A stretch of 64,000 nucleotides of DNA from Kitasatospora albolonga (GTDB lineage Bacteria > Actinomycetota > Actinomycetes > Streptomycetales > Streptomycetaceae): positions 682,001-746,000 of the forward strand of contig CP020563.1 in NCBI GenBank assembly GCA_002082585.1, written 5' to 3'. The notes under the pieces were generated by a model. That model was not told the DNA's origin and did no database searches. It saw only the letters and a list, made by a program, of their open reading frames with translations. The first letter of the stretch is position 1; each line of letters starts with the position of its first letter. A program made the position numbers and the translations under genes. Of the stretch, positions 35,592 to 44,966 are shown piece by piece.

Positions 35592-36968
35592 ATGACCCGA
35601 TCCGTTCAGGCCCTGGCCTACGCACGACCGTCCGCCCTGGAATCCTCGCAGGTGGGGGCCTCCCTCGGCCTGGAGACCGCGGGCGGCCTCACCCCGCGCG
35701 GGGCGGAGGCGCACCCGCGGTTCTTCGCCGGTTTCCTCTCCTCGCCCCGCATCGCCGCCCGCGGGCTGCTGGCGGTCGCCGACGTGGCCGCCGCGCGCTA
35801 CTACCAGCGCACCCTGCGCGCCTCCCTCGACCCGGTGGTGACGGGGAACGGGGACCGGTTGCGCTTCGAGTCGTTCTCCGGCTGCTGCGGGGTGTACGCG
35901 CGCCTCGATGTGCTCCAGGAGGGGCTGGACGGGCAGCGCACGGAGCACGGGACGACCAATGTGGACGTCAACAATCCGCTGCGGGAGGCCCTTTCCCGGA
36001 TAACGGCGGACGACCCGCTGCATCTGCGGGTGGGCCCGGAGGAGCTGGCGGTCACCACGCTGGACGGCCCGGTGGTGGAGAAGAAGGTTCCGCTGCCGGA
36101 CCGGTGGCTGCGGGGGTTCGCCGAGGCCCAGGTGGCCTCGGCCGGGTTCGATCTGCGGGCCGAACTGACGGCGGCGCGGGCGGTGGCGTTCCTGCGCTCC
36201 CTGCCGCGCGGCACCGGTAACGCGGCGCGGGGCGCGCAGTGGGTGGTGGCCACCGGCTCCGGACTGCGGCCGACGACCCGGCCGGTGCCGGGTGCGGTGT
36301 GCCTGCCGGGGCCCGAGCGGCTGGTGGCCCTCCAGCGGGTGCTGCGTCATGCGACGGCGCTGCGGGTGTACGGGCCTCCGGTGGCGGACGGTGCGGCGGC
36401 GGCGAGCGCCTGGGAGGTGGTCCTGCCGGGGATGCGGCTCACGTTGACGCTGTCGCCGGACCCGTCGCGCGGGTTCTCCGGCGAGGGCGGTGTCCTGGAG
36501 GCGCTGGCCACCGACGACGCGGCGGCCGACGCCGAGCTGGTCTCCGTCCTGCTCGCGTGGGAGCCCACGATCGAACCGGCCTCGCTGGCCGAGCGGTCGG
36601 GACTGAGCGTCGAGCGGGTACGGGCCGCGCTCACCCGGCTCGGTACGGCGGGGCGGGTCGGTTACGACCTGGCGGACGCGGCGTACTTCCATCGCGAGCT
36701 GCCGTACGACGCGGACCGGGCCGAGCGGCACAACCCGCGTCTGGTGGCGGCCCGCGAGCTGGCCGGTGCGGGGGCGGTGTCGCTGGACGGCGCGCTGGCG
36801 TCCGTGGCCTCCGGCGACCGGCGCTACCAGGTGCGCGAGAACGGCGGGACGCTCACCTGCACCTGCCAGTGGTGGGCGGACTACCGGGGCAAGCGGGGCC
36901 CGTGCAAACACGCGCTGGCCGTGACGATGGTCCGGCGTGGGGCGACGGTCGCCGGGGGTGCGCGATGA
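35592..36968 (+). CDS. SWIM zinc-finger protein
   Basis: The 458-residue protein ends with a SWIM zinc finger, CxC...CxH, in LTCTCQWWADYRGKRGPCKH near residues 430-449. The preceding ~420 residues have no recognised enzyme motif; a helix-turn-helix-like stretch (SLAERSGLSVERVRAALTRL) lies near residue 335. SWIM proteins bind DNA or protein partners. A TACCGT box 7 nt before the ATG suggests a leaderless transcript. It is coupled to the next gene by an ATGA overlap. Confidence 0.85.
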   Translation: MTRSVQALAYARPSALESSQVGASLGLETAGGLTPRGAEAHPRFFAGFLSSPRIAARGLLAVADVAAARYYQRTLRASLDPVVTGNGDRLRFESFSGCCGVYARLDVLQEGLDGQRTEHGTTNVDVNNPLREALSRITADDPLHLRVGPEELAVTTLDGPVVEKKVPLPDRWLRGFAEAQVASAGFDLRAELTAARAVAFLRSLPRGTGNAARGAQWVVATGSGLRPTTRPVPGAVCLPGPERLVALQRVLRHATALRVYGPPVADGAAAASAWEVVLPGMRLTLTLSPDPSRGFSGEGGVLEALATDDAAADAELVSVLLAWEPTIEPASLAERSGLSVERVRAALTRLGTAGRVGYDLADAAYFHRELPYDADRAERHNPRLVAARELAGAGAVSLDGALASVASGDRRYQVRENGGTLTCTCQWWADYRGKRGPCKHALAVTMVRRGATVAGGAR

Positions 36969-39724
36969 ACGACCTGCTCACTGCGGTACGCGCGGGAGCG
37001 CACCGCGAAGTCCCCGCCCTGGTGCTCGGGCTGGACCGGGCCGGGCGCAGGGCGGCGCTGGCCGGGCTGAAGGAGCTGCGCAAGGAGGCCCGGGGCTGGG
37101 AGTGGCAGCGCCAGGACAAGATCCGCAAGGCACTCCAGGTGGCCGGGGCCGGGTGCCACACGGGGGCCGCGGGCTGCGCCGGCTGGATCGGCGGCCGGGA
37201 TCTGCGCGGCTGGTCCCGGTCCCCCTACCCACTGATCCTGGCGGCGCTCGGGGACCGCGACCCGGCCTGGCTCGGTGACCTCGCCCGGCGGCTGGCGGCG
37301 AAGTCGCTGGACTCCGAGGCGGATTTCACGTTCATCAGCGAGCTGGCGCGGATGGCGGGCTGCCCGGTCCCGGCGACGGACAGTCTCGTCGAGGGGTGGG
37401 CGGAGCGGATCAGCACGGCACGGTGGCACGCCAGGTCCGGCCGGGTGCCGCTGACCGGCGTCCTCCGCTCCGACCCGCACGTCACGGTGCTCGCTCCCCG
37501 GCTGTTCGAGATGGCGGAGCTTCCGGCGCAGGTCGGCTGGTACGAGAGCGCGGACTCGGCGGACCACTGGCCGGCCGCGCTCTCCACCCTGGCAGCGGAG
37601 GGGGTGCTCGACCGGTCGCAGCTGGTCGAGCGGTGCGTGACCCGTCTGGTGCGCGGCGGAAAGCCGGGTGACCAGCGGTTCTTCCTGACCCTGCTCCAGC
37701 AGTTGGGCCTCACGGAGGACGAGGAGGGCAGCCGCCTCCACGACTGGACGGTGCTGGCGGCGGACGGCATCTCGGTGGTGGCCTCCCATGCGCAGGACGT
37801 GCTCGGACGGCTGGACGCGCGGGGCGAGCTGTCCGTCCGGGAGCTCGCGGAGGTGTCGGGCTCGGTGCTCTTCCGGCCGGAGAAGAAGCTGGTACGTGCC
37901 CAGTTGATGCTGCTGGGGAAGGCGCTCGGCCGGGACACGACGACGGCGGGCGAGCTGCTTCCGGTGGTCGCCGAGGCGTTCGGGAACGAGGACATCGCGC
38001 TCCAGGAGCGGGCGCTCAAGCTGATCGCGCGCCATCTTCCGGCCGCCGGTGAAGCGCTGCGGGAGGAGCTCTCCCTCGCGGCCGCGCAGTTGGGACCGCT
38101 GCACCGGGACACGGTCACCGCCCTGTTCGGGGCGGTGGGCGGGGAGGCCCCGGCGGAGGGGCCCTACGAGGAGCTGCTGCCGCCCGCCCCGGTGCTGTCC
38201 CGGCTCGATCCGGCGCCGCGGACCGTGGCGGAGCTCGTCGAGGAGGTGGCGGCCCAGCTCAAGTCCCGTTCCTGGCAGCCCGCCACTCCGGGGGCCTCGG
38301 CCGCCGCGTCCGGGATCTCCGGCTTCGAGCGTGCCCTGGACGGGCTCGTCCGCCTCGCCCGCACCGACCGGGCCGAGCTCACGGAGGCCCTTCAAGAGGC
38401 TCTGGCCGGGGTGTGGTCCGTCGAGGACGGCATCGAGCGGCAGCCCGAACCGGCGTACATGACCACGGCCTACGCACTCGCCCTGGTGGTGGGCTCGTTC
38501 CTCGGCCGGATCTCCGGCGAAGCCGTCGCCGAGGGGAAGCGCCGCTGGACCGGCACCGGGACGTGTGCCCACGCCGCGCTGAACGGGGTGCTCCTCGCCC
38601 GTGCGTGGGAGGCGGCCGGCGATGTGCGGACCGACCGGGTGCCGTTCCTGCTCGCGACGCCCACCTGGCACACCGGTTCGCTGGACCCGGCGGAGCTGGT
38701 CGGGCGGCTGCGGACGTACCGGCGCTTCGGGGCCCCCCCGGGGCCCGCCGACTTCGCCCAGGCCCTGCTGCGTGTGTGCCGGAGCGGCGAGGAGGGGGTG
38801 GCGGAGGCCGCGGCGGACCTCGGGACGCCCGAGGGGGACCGGCTGGCCGCCTGGATACGGGCCGGTGAACCGGTCGCCTCCGTCCTGCGGCACGGTCTCA
38901 CCAGCGACCGGCCGTCGGCGGGCAACTGGTGGCGGCGCTCGGCGTCCGGGGCCCGGAAGGTGCTCCTCGCCACCAGGGAACGGCCGCTGATCCAGGAGGA
39001 GTTCCCGCGCTCCTTTCACTGGCTGGGCCGCCCGCATGTGCCCGACTCCCGGGACTGCTACCACTGGGGCGCCGAGCAGTGCCCGCACTGGGCCGCCACG
39101 CTGCCCGAGGACGGGGAGACCCTGGCCGCCTGGCTGATGCCGGACCTTCTGCGCACCGCCGACGAGGGGCCCCGGGGCGGGGCCTGGGTCCTGCCGTCGC
39201 TCGTGGAGACCGGTGGCGGGGCAGGTGTCGCGATGCATCTCGCGCTCGCCTACGGGCTGGGGGCCCGGCACCCCGAGGACCGGATATCCGCCGTGGACGC
39301 GCTGCTCGTCCTGGCCGCGCGGGACCGGCTGGACACCGCGCTGCTCGGGCGCGAACTGGCGGTCCTGGTCGACCACGAGCTGCTCAAGGTGGTCCGGCTG
39401 GCCGACTCCGCCCGGACCGCCGCGGCGACCGGGGCGTACCGGACGGTGCTGGGCGTGCTGGCCGCCGCGCTGCCCACCCTGCTGGCGTACGAGAAGGCAC
39501 CCCGGGGGCTCGGGGACCTGCTGGCCGTGGCGGCCGAGTGCGCCGAGCGCTGCGGTACGGAGGAGATCGAGCCGATCGCGGGGCTGGCTGCGACGGCCGG
39601 ACGCAAGGGGACCTCGCAGACCGTCCGGCAGGCCGCCCGCCTGCTGGCCGCGTTCCCGACGGCGTCCCCGTCAGTGCCGGAGGTGGCTCACGAACAACAA
39701 AACACGACCGAAAACCGACGATAG
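36965..39724 (+). CDS. Large DUF6493-type protein coupled to the SWIM gene
   Basis: This 919-residue protein resembles the DUF6493 family found next to SWIM proteins. It is almost entirely helical, with HEAT-like stretches (e.g. ALQERALKLIARHLPAAGEA, RISAVDALLVLAARDRL). No catalytic motif, signal or membrane segment is visible. Conserved-looking Trp/His/Cys clusters occur in FHWLGRPHVPDSRDCYHWG near residues 680-700. In other bacteria such pairs accompany a MoxR ATPase and a VWA protein, but neither is present here. The function is unknown. Confidence 0.8.
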   Translation: MNDLLTAVRAGAHREVPALVLGLDRAGRRAALAGLKELRKEARGWEWQRQDKIRKALQVAGAGCHTGAAGCAGWIGGRDLRGWSRSPYPLILAALGDRDPAWLGDLARRLAAKSLDSEADFTFISELARMAGCPVPATDSLVEGWAERISTARWHARSGRVPLTGVLRSDPHVTVLAPRLFEMAELPAQVGWYESADSADHWPAALSTLAAEGVLDRSQLVERCVTRLVRGGKPGDQRFFLTLLQQLGLTEDEEGSRLHDWTVLAADGISVVASHAQDVLGRLDARGELSVRELAEVSGSVLFRPEKKLVRAQLMLLGKALGRDTTTAGELLPVVAEAFGNEDIALQERALKLIARHLPAAGEALREELSLAAAQLGPLHRDTVTALFGAVGGEAPAEGPYEELLPPAPVLSRLDPAPRTVAELVEEVAAQLKSRSWQPATPGASAAASGISGFERALDGLVRLARTDRAELTEALQEALAGVWSVEDGIERQPEPAYMTTAYALALVVGSFLGRISGEAVAEGKRRWTGTGTCAHAALNGVLLARAWEAAGDVRTDRVPFLLATPTWHTGSLDPAELVGRLRTYRRFGAPPGPADFAQALLRVCRSGEEGVAEAAADLGTPEGDRLAAWIRAGEPVASVLRHGLTSDRPSAGNWWRRSASGARKVLLATRERPLIQEEFPRSFHWLGRPHVPDSRDCYHWGAEQCPHWAATLPEDGETLAAWLMPDLLRTADEGPRGGAWVLPSLVETGGGAGVAMHLALAYGLGARHPEDRISAVDALLVLAARDRLDTALLGRELAVLVDHELLKVVRLADSARTAAATGAYRTVLGVLAAALPTLLAYEKAPRGLGDLLAVAAECAERCGTEEIEPIAGLAATAGRKGTSQTVRQAARLLAAFPTASPSVPEVAHEQQNTTENRR

Positions 39725-39800
39725 CCGGTCAGATCCACACTTAACCCATCAGTCACAAAGTGTTCGTGATCAGGCAACACCATGCGTTCACAGTAAGGAT

Positions 39801-41345
39801 ATGACCGATGTGACGTCTTCGAAGACCGCCCGCCGCCCGCACCACTGGCGGCGGGACCTGATCGAGCTGGCCGCCCTGTTCACCGCGGTCGCCGTGGCCG
39901 ACGCGATCGCCAACCTGATCGGGCACCAGCCCGACGGGCCCTACCTGCTCATCGCGTCGGCCGTGGCCCTGGTGGCCACGGCGGCGTTCCACACCTGGTG
40001 GGCACGGCGCCACAGCAACGCTCCCCCGCCGGAGGAACCGGGCGCGTCCGGTCCGGCCCCGGACGCGTCCACCGGCCCGGCCGCCGGGTCCGGGTCCGGG
40101 TCCGTGGGCGTGGCCGGGGAGACGGTCCTGTGGCGGATGCGGACGACCGTGCGCGACGCCCCGGGCAGCCTGGCCGCCCTGTGCCTGGTCCTCGCCCGCC
40201 TCCGGATCGACATCCTGACGCTCCAGACCCACCCGCTGGCCGAGGGCACGGTCGACGAGTTCCTGCTGCGGGCGCCCGCCTCGCTCCCGGCGCAGGAGCT
40301 CACCCGGCAGATCGCGGCCTCGGGCGGAACCTCCACCTGGATCGAGCGGGCGGACGCCCACGATCTGGTGGACACCCCGACCCGGGTGCTCTCGCTGGCC
40401 ACCCGTACGGCCCTTGACGCCGCCGAACTCCCGCTCGCACTGCGCCAGTTGCTCGGCCGGTGCACCATCCACTCACTGCCTGCCGTCTCCATCACCGGCC
40501 GCCCGACCGGGCAGAGCGCCCCGGTCGAAGGCGTGCTGGAGGAGACGGTGATGCGCCTGCGCGACCCGTCGGGCGGGGTCATCTCCGTCGAGCGCCCCTA
40601 TCTGCCGTTCACCCCGACCGAGTTCGCCCGGGCCCGCGCCCTGGTGGAGCTGGATGCCCGGCTCGGCCCGCGCGTGCCCCGCAGCACGGACATCCTCACG
40701 CTCCCCGAGGGCAACGAGATCACCGTGCGCCGCGCGGACCGCGGCGACCTCGCCGCCGCCCGCGCCATGCACGACCGCTGCTCCCCGGACACCCTGGGCC
40801 TGCGCTACCACGGCCCGGTGGGCGACGCCGACCGCTACCTGGACCATCTGCTGAGCCCGCGCTTCGGCCGCACCCTGGCCGTCCAGACCGCCTCCGGCAA
40901 GCTGGTGGCGCTGGGCCACCTCCTGTGGGACGGCGACGAGACCGAGGTGGCCCTCCTCGTGGAGGACGACTGGCAGCGCCGGGGCATCGGCTCGGAGCTG
41001 CTCGGCCGCCTGGTGCAGCTCGCCCGGGAGGCAGGCTGCGACAGCGTGTACGCCGTCACCCAGTCCCGTAACACCGGCATGGTCGCCGCGATGCGGGCGC
41101 TGGAACTGCCCCTGGACTACCAGATCGAGGAGGGCACCCTCGTCATCACCGCACGGCTGACGAGTGCGACGGAGACACAGCAGATGGAGACACGGCAGAC
41201 GGAGAGCCGGCCGACGGAGACGCGTGCGGCGGAGACGCGGCAGACGCAGACCCGGCCGCTGGAGACGCGTGCAGCGGAGACACGTGCGACGGACGAGCGG
41301 ACCGTCCGGCCGTCCGGGCCTGCTGCGGAAGGGGCCCGTCGCTGA
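39801..41345 (+). CDS. Membrane-ACT-GNAT fusion protein with ETR repeat tail
   Basis: The 514-residue protein has two transmembrane segments in residues 18-66, a Pro/Gly/Ser linker, and an ACT-like regulatory domain near 108-180 (TTVRDAPGSLAALCLVLARL). A GNAT domain follows near 310-450 (ALLVEDDWQRRGIGSELLGRL). Residues 456-500 are nine pentapeptides of the form xxETR. A sensor-plus-acetyltransferase role at the membrane is inferred. AAGGAT precedes the ATG. The last 200 bp overlap the convergent trans-sulfuration gene. Confidence 0.88.
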   Translation: MTDVTSSKTARRPHHWRRDLIELAALFTAVAVADAIANLIGHQPDGPYLLIASAVALVATAAFHTWWARRHSNAPPPEEPGASGPAPDASTGPAAGSGSGSVGVAGETVLWRMRTTVRDAPGSLAALCLVLARLRIDILTLQTHPLAEGTVDEFLLRAPASLPAQELTRQIAASGGTSTWIERADAHDLVDTPTRVLSLATRTALDAAELPLALRQLLGRCTIHSLPAVSITGRPTGQSAPVEGVLEETVMRLRDPSGGVISVERPYLPFTPTEFARARALVELDARLGPRVPRSTDILTLPEGNEITVRRADRGDLAAARAMHDRCSPDTLGLRYHGPVGDADRYLDHLLSPRFGRTLAVQTASGKLVALGHLLWDGDETEVALLVEDDWQRRGIGSELLGRLVQLAREAGCDSVYAVTQSRNTGMVAAMRALELPLDYQIEEGTLVITARLTSATETQQMETRQTESRPTETRAAETRQTQTRPLETRAAETRATDERTVRPSGPAAEGARR

Positions 41346-42492
41346 GCGCCCGGCACAGATCGGCCCAGAGGTCCTCGACGTCCTCCAGCCCGACCGACAT
41401 GCGCAGCAGCCGGTCGCCGACGCCCGCCGCCTGCCGGTCGCCCTCCTCCACGATGCGGTGGCTGATGGAGGCCGGATGCTGGATCAGCGAGTCCACGCTG
41501 CCCAGGCTGACGGCGGGCGTGATGAGCCGTACCCCGGCGATCACCGCGTGCGGGTCCCCGTACACCTCGAAGGAGACCATCGCCCCGCCGATCTCCGGGT
41601 AGTGCACCCGGGCGATCCGCGGGTCGGCGGTCAGCCTGCGGGAGAGTTCGGCGGCGCTCGCCGACGCGGCCCGTACGCGTACGGGAAGGGTGGAGAGCCC
41701 CCGCAGCAGCAGGTAACCGGCCAGCGGGTGCAGCACCCCTCCGGTGGCGAACCGCACCTGGCGCAGGGTGGCCGCGAACTCCTCGTCGCAGGCGACGACC
41801 CCGCCCATCACATCGCCGTGGCCGCCGAGGTACTTGGTGGCGCTGTGCAGGACGATCCGGGCGCCGTGCTCGACCGGGCGCTGGAGCACGGGGGTGGCGA
41901 AGGTGTTGTCGACGAGCAGCGGCACGGAGCCGCAGGAGTGCGCGACGGCCCGGATGTCGATCTCGGCCAGGGTGGGGTTGGCCGGGGTCTCGACCATGAC
42001 CAGGCCGGTGTCCGGCCGGATCGCGTCGGCGATACCCGCGGGGTCGGTCCAGGTGACCTCGGTGCCGAGCAGCCCGGCGCCCAGCAGGTGATCGCTGCAC
42101 CCGTAGAGGGGCCGGACCGCGACGACATGACGCAGCCCCACGCTCGCGCGGGCCAGCAGGACGGCGGTGAGGGCCGCCATGCCGCTGGCGAACGCGACGG
42201 CGCTGTCGGTCCCCTCCAGCCGGGCGAGCGCGGTCTCGAAGCGGCCGGTGGTCGGGTTGTCCAGCCGGGCGTAGACGGGCGGGCCGTCCGGCCGGGCGCC
42301 CGTGGTGGCGAAGGCGTCGATCCGCTCGGCCTCGCCGCGCGAGTCGTAGGAGGGGTAGGTGGTGGACAGGTCCAGCGGAGGGGCGTGCAGGCCGAGGGAG
42401 GCGAGGTCGTCGCGTCCGGCGTGCACGGCTTCGGTGGCCAGCGCCCTGGTCGGGGTGGGGGCAGGGGGCGTCATCGAGACTTCGTTGTCCAT
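41146..42492 (-). CDS. Trans-sulfuration PLP enzyme (cystathionine gamma-synthase/lyase family)
   Basis: The ~380-residue core is a Cys/Met-metabolism PLP enzyme: [37 protein letters not shown], and the PLP lysine in [17 protein letters not shown]. The exact reaction (synthase, beta- or gamma-lyase, methionine gamma-lyase) cannot be told by eye. The last ~45 residues are Pro/Ser pentapeptide repeats encoded by a minisatellite. The ATG at 42492 lies inside an inverted repeat; an ATG at 42474 is an alternative. It is divergent from an Lrp/AsnC regulator. Confidence 0.9.
   Translation of the reverse strand: MDNEVSMTPPAPTPTRALATEAVHAGRDDLASLGLHAPPLDLSTTYPSYDSRGEAERIDAFATTGARPDGPPVYARLDNPTTGRFETALARLEGTDSAVAFASGMAALTAVLLARASVGLRHVVAVRPLYGCSDHLLGAGLLGTEVTWTDPAGIADAIRPDTGLVMVETPANPTLAEIDIRAVAHSCGSVPLLVDNTFATPVLQRPVEHGARIVLHSATKYLGGHGDVMGGVVACDEEFAATLRQVRFATGGVLHPLAGYLLLRGLSTLPVRVRAASASAAELSRRLTADPRIARVHYPEIGGAMVSFEVYGDPHAVIAGVRLITPAVSLGSVDSLIQHPASISHRIVEEGDRQAAGVGDRLLRMSVGLEDVEDLWADLCRALSDGPLPQQARTAGRSARPSHVSPLHASPAAGSASAASPPHASPSAGSPSAVSPSAVSPSHSSAVR
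41166..41300. repeat. 15-bp minisatellite coding on both strands
   Basis: Nine 15-bp units in register (e.g. CAGATGGAGACACGG, GCGGCGGAGACGCGG) fill this interval exactly. On the plus strand they encode xxETR pentapeptides at the end of the GNAT fusion. On the minus strand they encode Pro/Ser pentapeptides (PSAVS, PPHAS) at the end of the trans-sulfuration enzyme. Copy number changes would lengthen or shorten both tails in frame. Confidence 0.9.
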
Positions 42493-42498
42493 GACAAC
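42484..42498. promoter_or_regulatory. Inverted repeat over the trans-sulfuration gene start
   Basis: GTTGTC-CAT-GACAAC is a perfect 6+3+6 inverted repeat whose centre is the start codon on the minus strand. It lies 53 bp from the divergent Lrp gene and is a candidate Lrp/AsnC operator that would also block translation initiation or a leaderless transcript. Confidence 0.5.
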
Positions 42499-42551
42499 AG
42501 CCTGAACAGTTACCGGCTCGTAGCGGTGAAAGGCCGTGTTACGTTCGCCGC

Positions 42552-43040
42552 ATGGCCGATTCTGTCGCTCTGGACCCGGTGGATCTGCATATTCTGCGGC
42601 TGTTGCAGAACGACGCACGGAGCACCTACCGGGAGCTCGCCGCCGAGGTGGGGGTGGCCCCCTCGACCTGTCTGGACCGGGTGACCCGGCTGCGCCGCTC
42701 CGGAGTGATCCTCGGCGATCAGCTGCGCCTGGACCCGGCGAAACTCGGCCGGGGCCTTCAGGCGCTGCTCCTGGTGCAGGTCCGGCCGCACCGCCGGGAG
42801 CTGATCGGCCCGTTCGTCGAGCGGGTCCGGGCCCTGCCGGAGTCGCGGGCGCTCTTCCACCTCACCGGCCCCGACGACTATCTGGTCCAGGTGGCGGTGG
42901 CCGACACCGCGGATCTCCAGCGGCTGGTCCTGGACGAGTTCACCTCGCGCCGGGAGGTGGCCCGGGTGGAGACGCGGCTGATCTTCCAGCAGTGGGACTG
43001 CGGGCCGCTGCTGCCGCCCGGGGAGCCGGTCCGCCCCTGA
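42552..43040 (+). CDS. Lrp/AsnC-family regulator
   Basis: The 162-residue protein has an N-terminal AsnC helix-turn-helix (LDPVDLHILRLLQNDARSTY, LAAEVGVAPSTCLDRVTRLR) and a C-terminal RAM ligand domain (FHLTGPDDYLVQVAVADTADL). It is divergent from the trans-sulfuration gene and probably regulates it in response to a sulfur amino acid. The Cys in the recognition helix (PSTCLDR) is unremarkable for the family. Confidence 0.94.
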   Translation: MADSVALDPVDLHILRLLQNDARSTYRELAAEVGVAPSTCLDRVTRLRRSGVILGDQLRLDPAKLGRGLQALLLVQVRPHRRELIGPFVERVRALPESRALFHLTGPDDYLVQVAVADTADLQRLVLDEFTSRREVARVETRLIFQQWDCGPLLPPGEPVRP

Positions 43041-43193
43041 CGGCCGCGAAGACCGCCGCGAACCGGCCGCCCCTGACCGCCGCGCCCCGGCGGCCCGTCA
43101 CCGCCGGCGACCGGGCCCGCCCGTGATCGTCTTTCGGACGCGCACCCGGTAAGTGTGGTGACGGAGAGGGTCCCGCCATTGGAAGATGTCCCC

Positions 43194-44882
43194 ATGTCAG
43201 ACACCTCGAGCAGCGCGCTGCCCCGTCAGGTCGCCGACGCCTACGTCGACGCAATCATCGGACTCGACCCCATCACGGGCACCTATCTGGGTGACCCGGA
43301 GAGCTCGCGCCGCCTGCCCGATTTCTCACCGGCCGGCCAGGAAGCGACCGCCGACCTCATTCGCGCCACGCTGCTGGAGCTGGACGACGCGGAGCGGCTC
43401 CCGGGTGCCGACAACGATGCCGAACGCCGCTGCGGACGGCTCCTGCGGGAGCGGCTGACGGCGCAGCTCGCCGTGCACGAGGCGGACGAGGGGCTGCGGA
43501 CCGTGTCGAACCTGCACTCGCCCGCCCACAGCGTCATGCAGGTGTTCACGATCACGCCCACCACGACGCGGGAGGAGTGGGCGGCGGTCGCGGAACGGCT
43601 GCGCGCCGTTCCGGCCGCGTTCGAGGGGTACCGCGCCTCGCTCGGCCTCGGGCTGGAGCGCAAGCTGTACGGCGGCCCGCGCGCGACCGGCACCTTCATC
43701 GGCCAGCTGGCGGAGTGGGGCGGCGAGAGCGACAGCCCGGCGTTCTTCGAGGACTTCGTCGCGACCGGCCCCGAGGAGCTGCGGGCGGAGCTGGACGAGG
43801 CCGCCCGCGGCGCCACGGCCTCGGTGCTGGCGCTGCGCGACTGGATGCGTGACGTCTACGCCCCCGCGATCGAGGGTGCCCCGGACACGGTGGGCCGGGA
43901 GCGCTATGCCCGCTGGTCGCGGCAGTACAACGGGACGGACCTCGATCTGGACGAGGCGTACGCGTACGGCTGGTCCGAATACCACCGCCTGCTCGCGGAG
44001 ATGAGGACCGAGGCCGAGAAGATCCTCCCGGGGGCGAGCCCGTGGGAGGCGCTCGCCCACCTCGATGTGCACGGCAAGCACATCGAGGGCGTGGACGAGG
44101 TACGGGAGTGGCTTCAGGGCCTGATGGACGAGGCGATCGAGGCGCTGGACGGCACGCACTTCGAACTCGCCGAGCGGGTACGGAAGGTGGAGTCCCGCAT
44201 CGCCCCGCCCGGCGGCGCCGCGGCCCCGTACTACACGGGCCCCTCCGAGGACTTCTCGCGCCCCGGGCGGACCTGGCTGCCCACGATGGGCGAGACCCGC
44301 TTCCCGGTGTACGACCTGGTCTCCACCTGGTACCACGAGGGCGTTCCGGGCCACCACCTCCAGATCGCGCAGTGGACGCATGTCGCCGACAGCCTCTCCC
44401 GCTACCAGGCGTCGGTCGGCCAGGTCAGTGCCAACGCCGAGGGCTGGGCGCTGTACGCGGAGCGGCTGATGGACGAGCTGGGCTTCCTGCCCGACGCGGA
44501 ACGGCGCCTGGGGTATCTGGACGCCCAGATGATGCGCGCCTGCCGGGTGATCGTGGACATCGGTATGCACCTGGAGCTGGAGATCCCGGCGGACTCGCCG
44601 TTCCACCCGGGCGAGCGCTGGACGCCCGCCCTGGCGCAGGAGTTCTTCGGCAGCCACAGCGGGCGGCCGGCCGACTTCGTGGAGAGCGAGCTGACCCGCT
44701 ACCTCTCGATGCCGGGCCAGGCCATCGGCTACAAGCTGGGCGAGCGGGCCTGGCTGCTGGGCCGGGAGAACGCGCGGGCCGCCCACGGCGACGCGTTCGA
44801 CCTCAAGTCCTGGCACATGGCGGCGCTTTCGCAGGGTTCGCTGGGCCTGGACGACCTGGTGGACGAACTGTCCCGGCTCTGA
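43194..44882 (+). CDS. DUF885-family peptidase-like protein
   Basis: The 562-residue protein belongs to DUF885, distantly related to gluzincin metallopeptidases. The zinc motif is YHEGVPGHHLQ near residue 380, with a downstream Glu in EGWALYAERLMDELGF. It has no signal peptide, so it is probably cytoplasmic. The start at 43194 has GGAAG upstream; an upstream GTG/ATG is less likely. The substrate is unknown. A very strong terminator follows 9 bp after the stop. Confidence 0.9.
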   Translation: MSDTSSSALPRQVADAYVDAIIGLDPITGTYLGDPESSRRLPDFSPAGQEATADLIRATLLELDDAERLPGADNDAERRCGRLLRERLTAQLAVHEADEGLRTVSNLHSPAHSVMQVFTITPTTTREEWAAVAERLRAVPAAFEGYRASLGLGLERKLYGGPRATGTFIGQLAEWGGESDSPAFFEDFVATGPEELRAELDEAARGATASVLALRDWMRDVYAPAIEGAPDTVGRERYARWSRQYNGTDLDLDEAYAYGWSEYHRLLAEMRTEAEKILPGASPWEALAHLDVHGKHIEGVDEVREWLQGLMDEAIEALDGTHFELAERVRKVESRIAPPGGAAAPYYTGPSEDFSRPGRTWLPTMGETRFPVYDLVSTWYHEGVPGHHLQIAQWTHVADSLSRYQASVGQVSANAEGWALYAERLMDELGFLPDAERRLGYLDAQMMRACRVIVDIGMHLELEIPADSPFHPGERWTPALAQEFFGSHSGRPADFVESELTRYLSMPGQAIGYKLGERAWLLGRENARAAHGDAFDLKSWHMAALSQGSLGLDDLVDELSRL

Positions 44883-44890
44883 CCCATCCC

Positions 44891-44940
44891 GGTGCCCCGG
44901 TCTCTCCCGCCCCGTCGGTGGCGGGAGAGACCGGGGCACC
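44891..44940 (+). terminator. 21-bp perfect hairpin terminator
   Basis: The arms 44891-44911 and 44920-44940 are perfectly complementary over 21 bp, with an 8-nt loop, starting 9 nt after the DUF885 stop. The arms begin GGTGCCCCGGTCTC and end GAGACCGGGGCACC. It ends 26 bp before the next start codon. Confidence 0.85.
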
Positions 44941-44966
44941 GCGTGACGAAAGTGAGGCGGCCCGCC

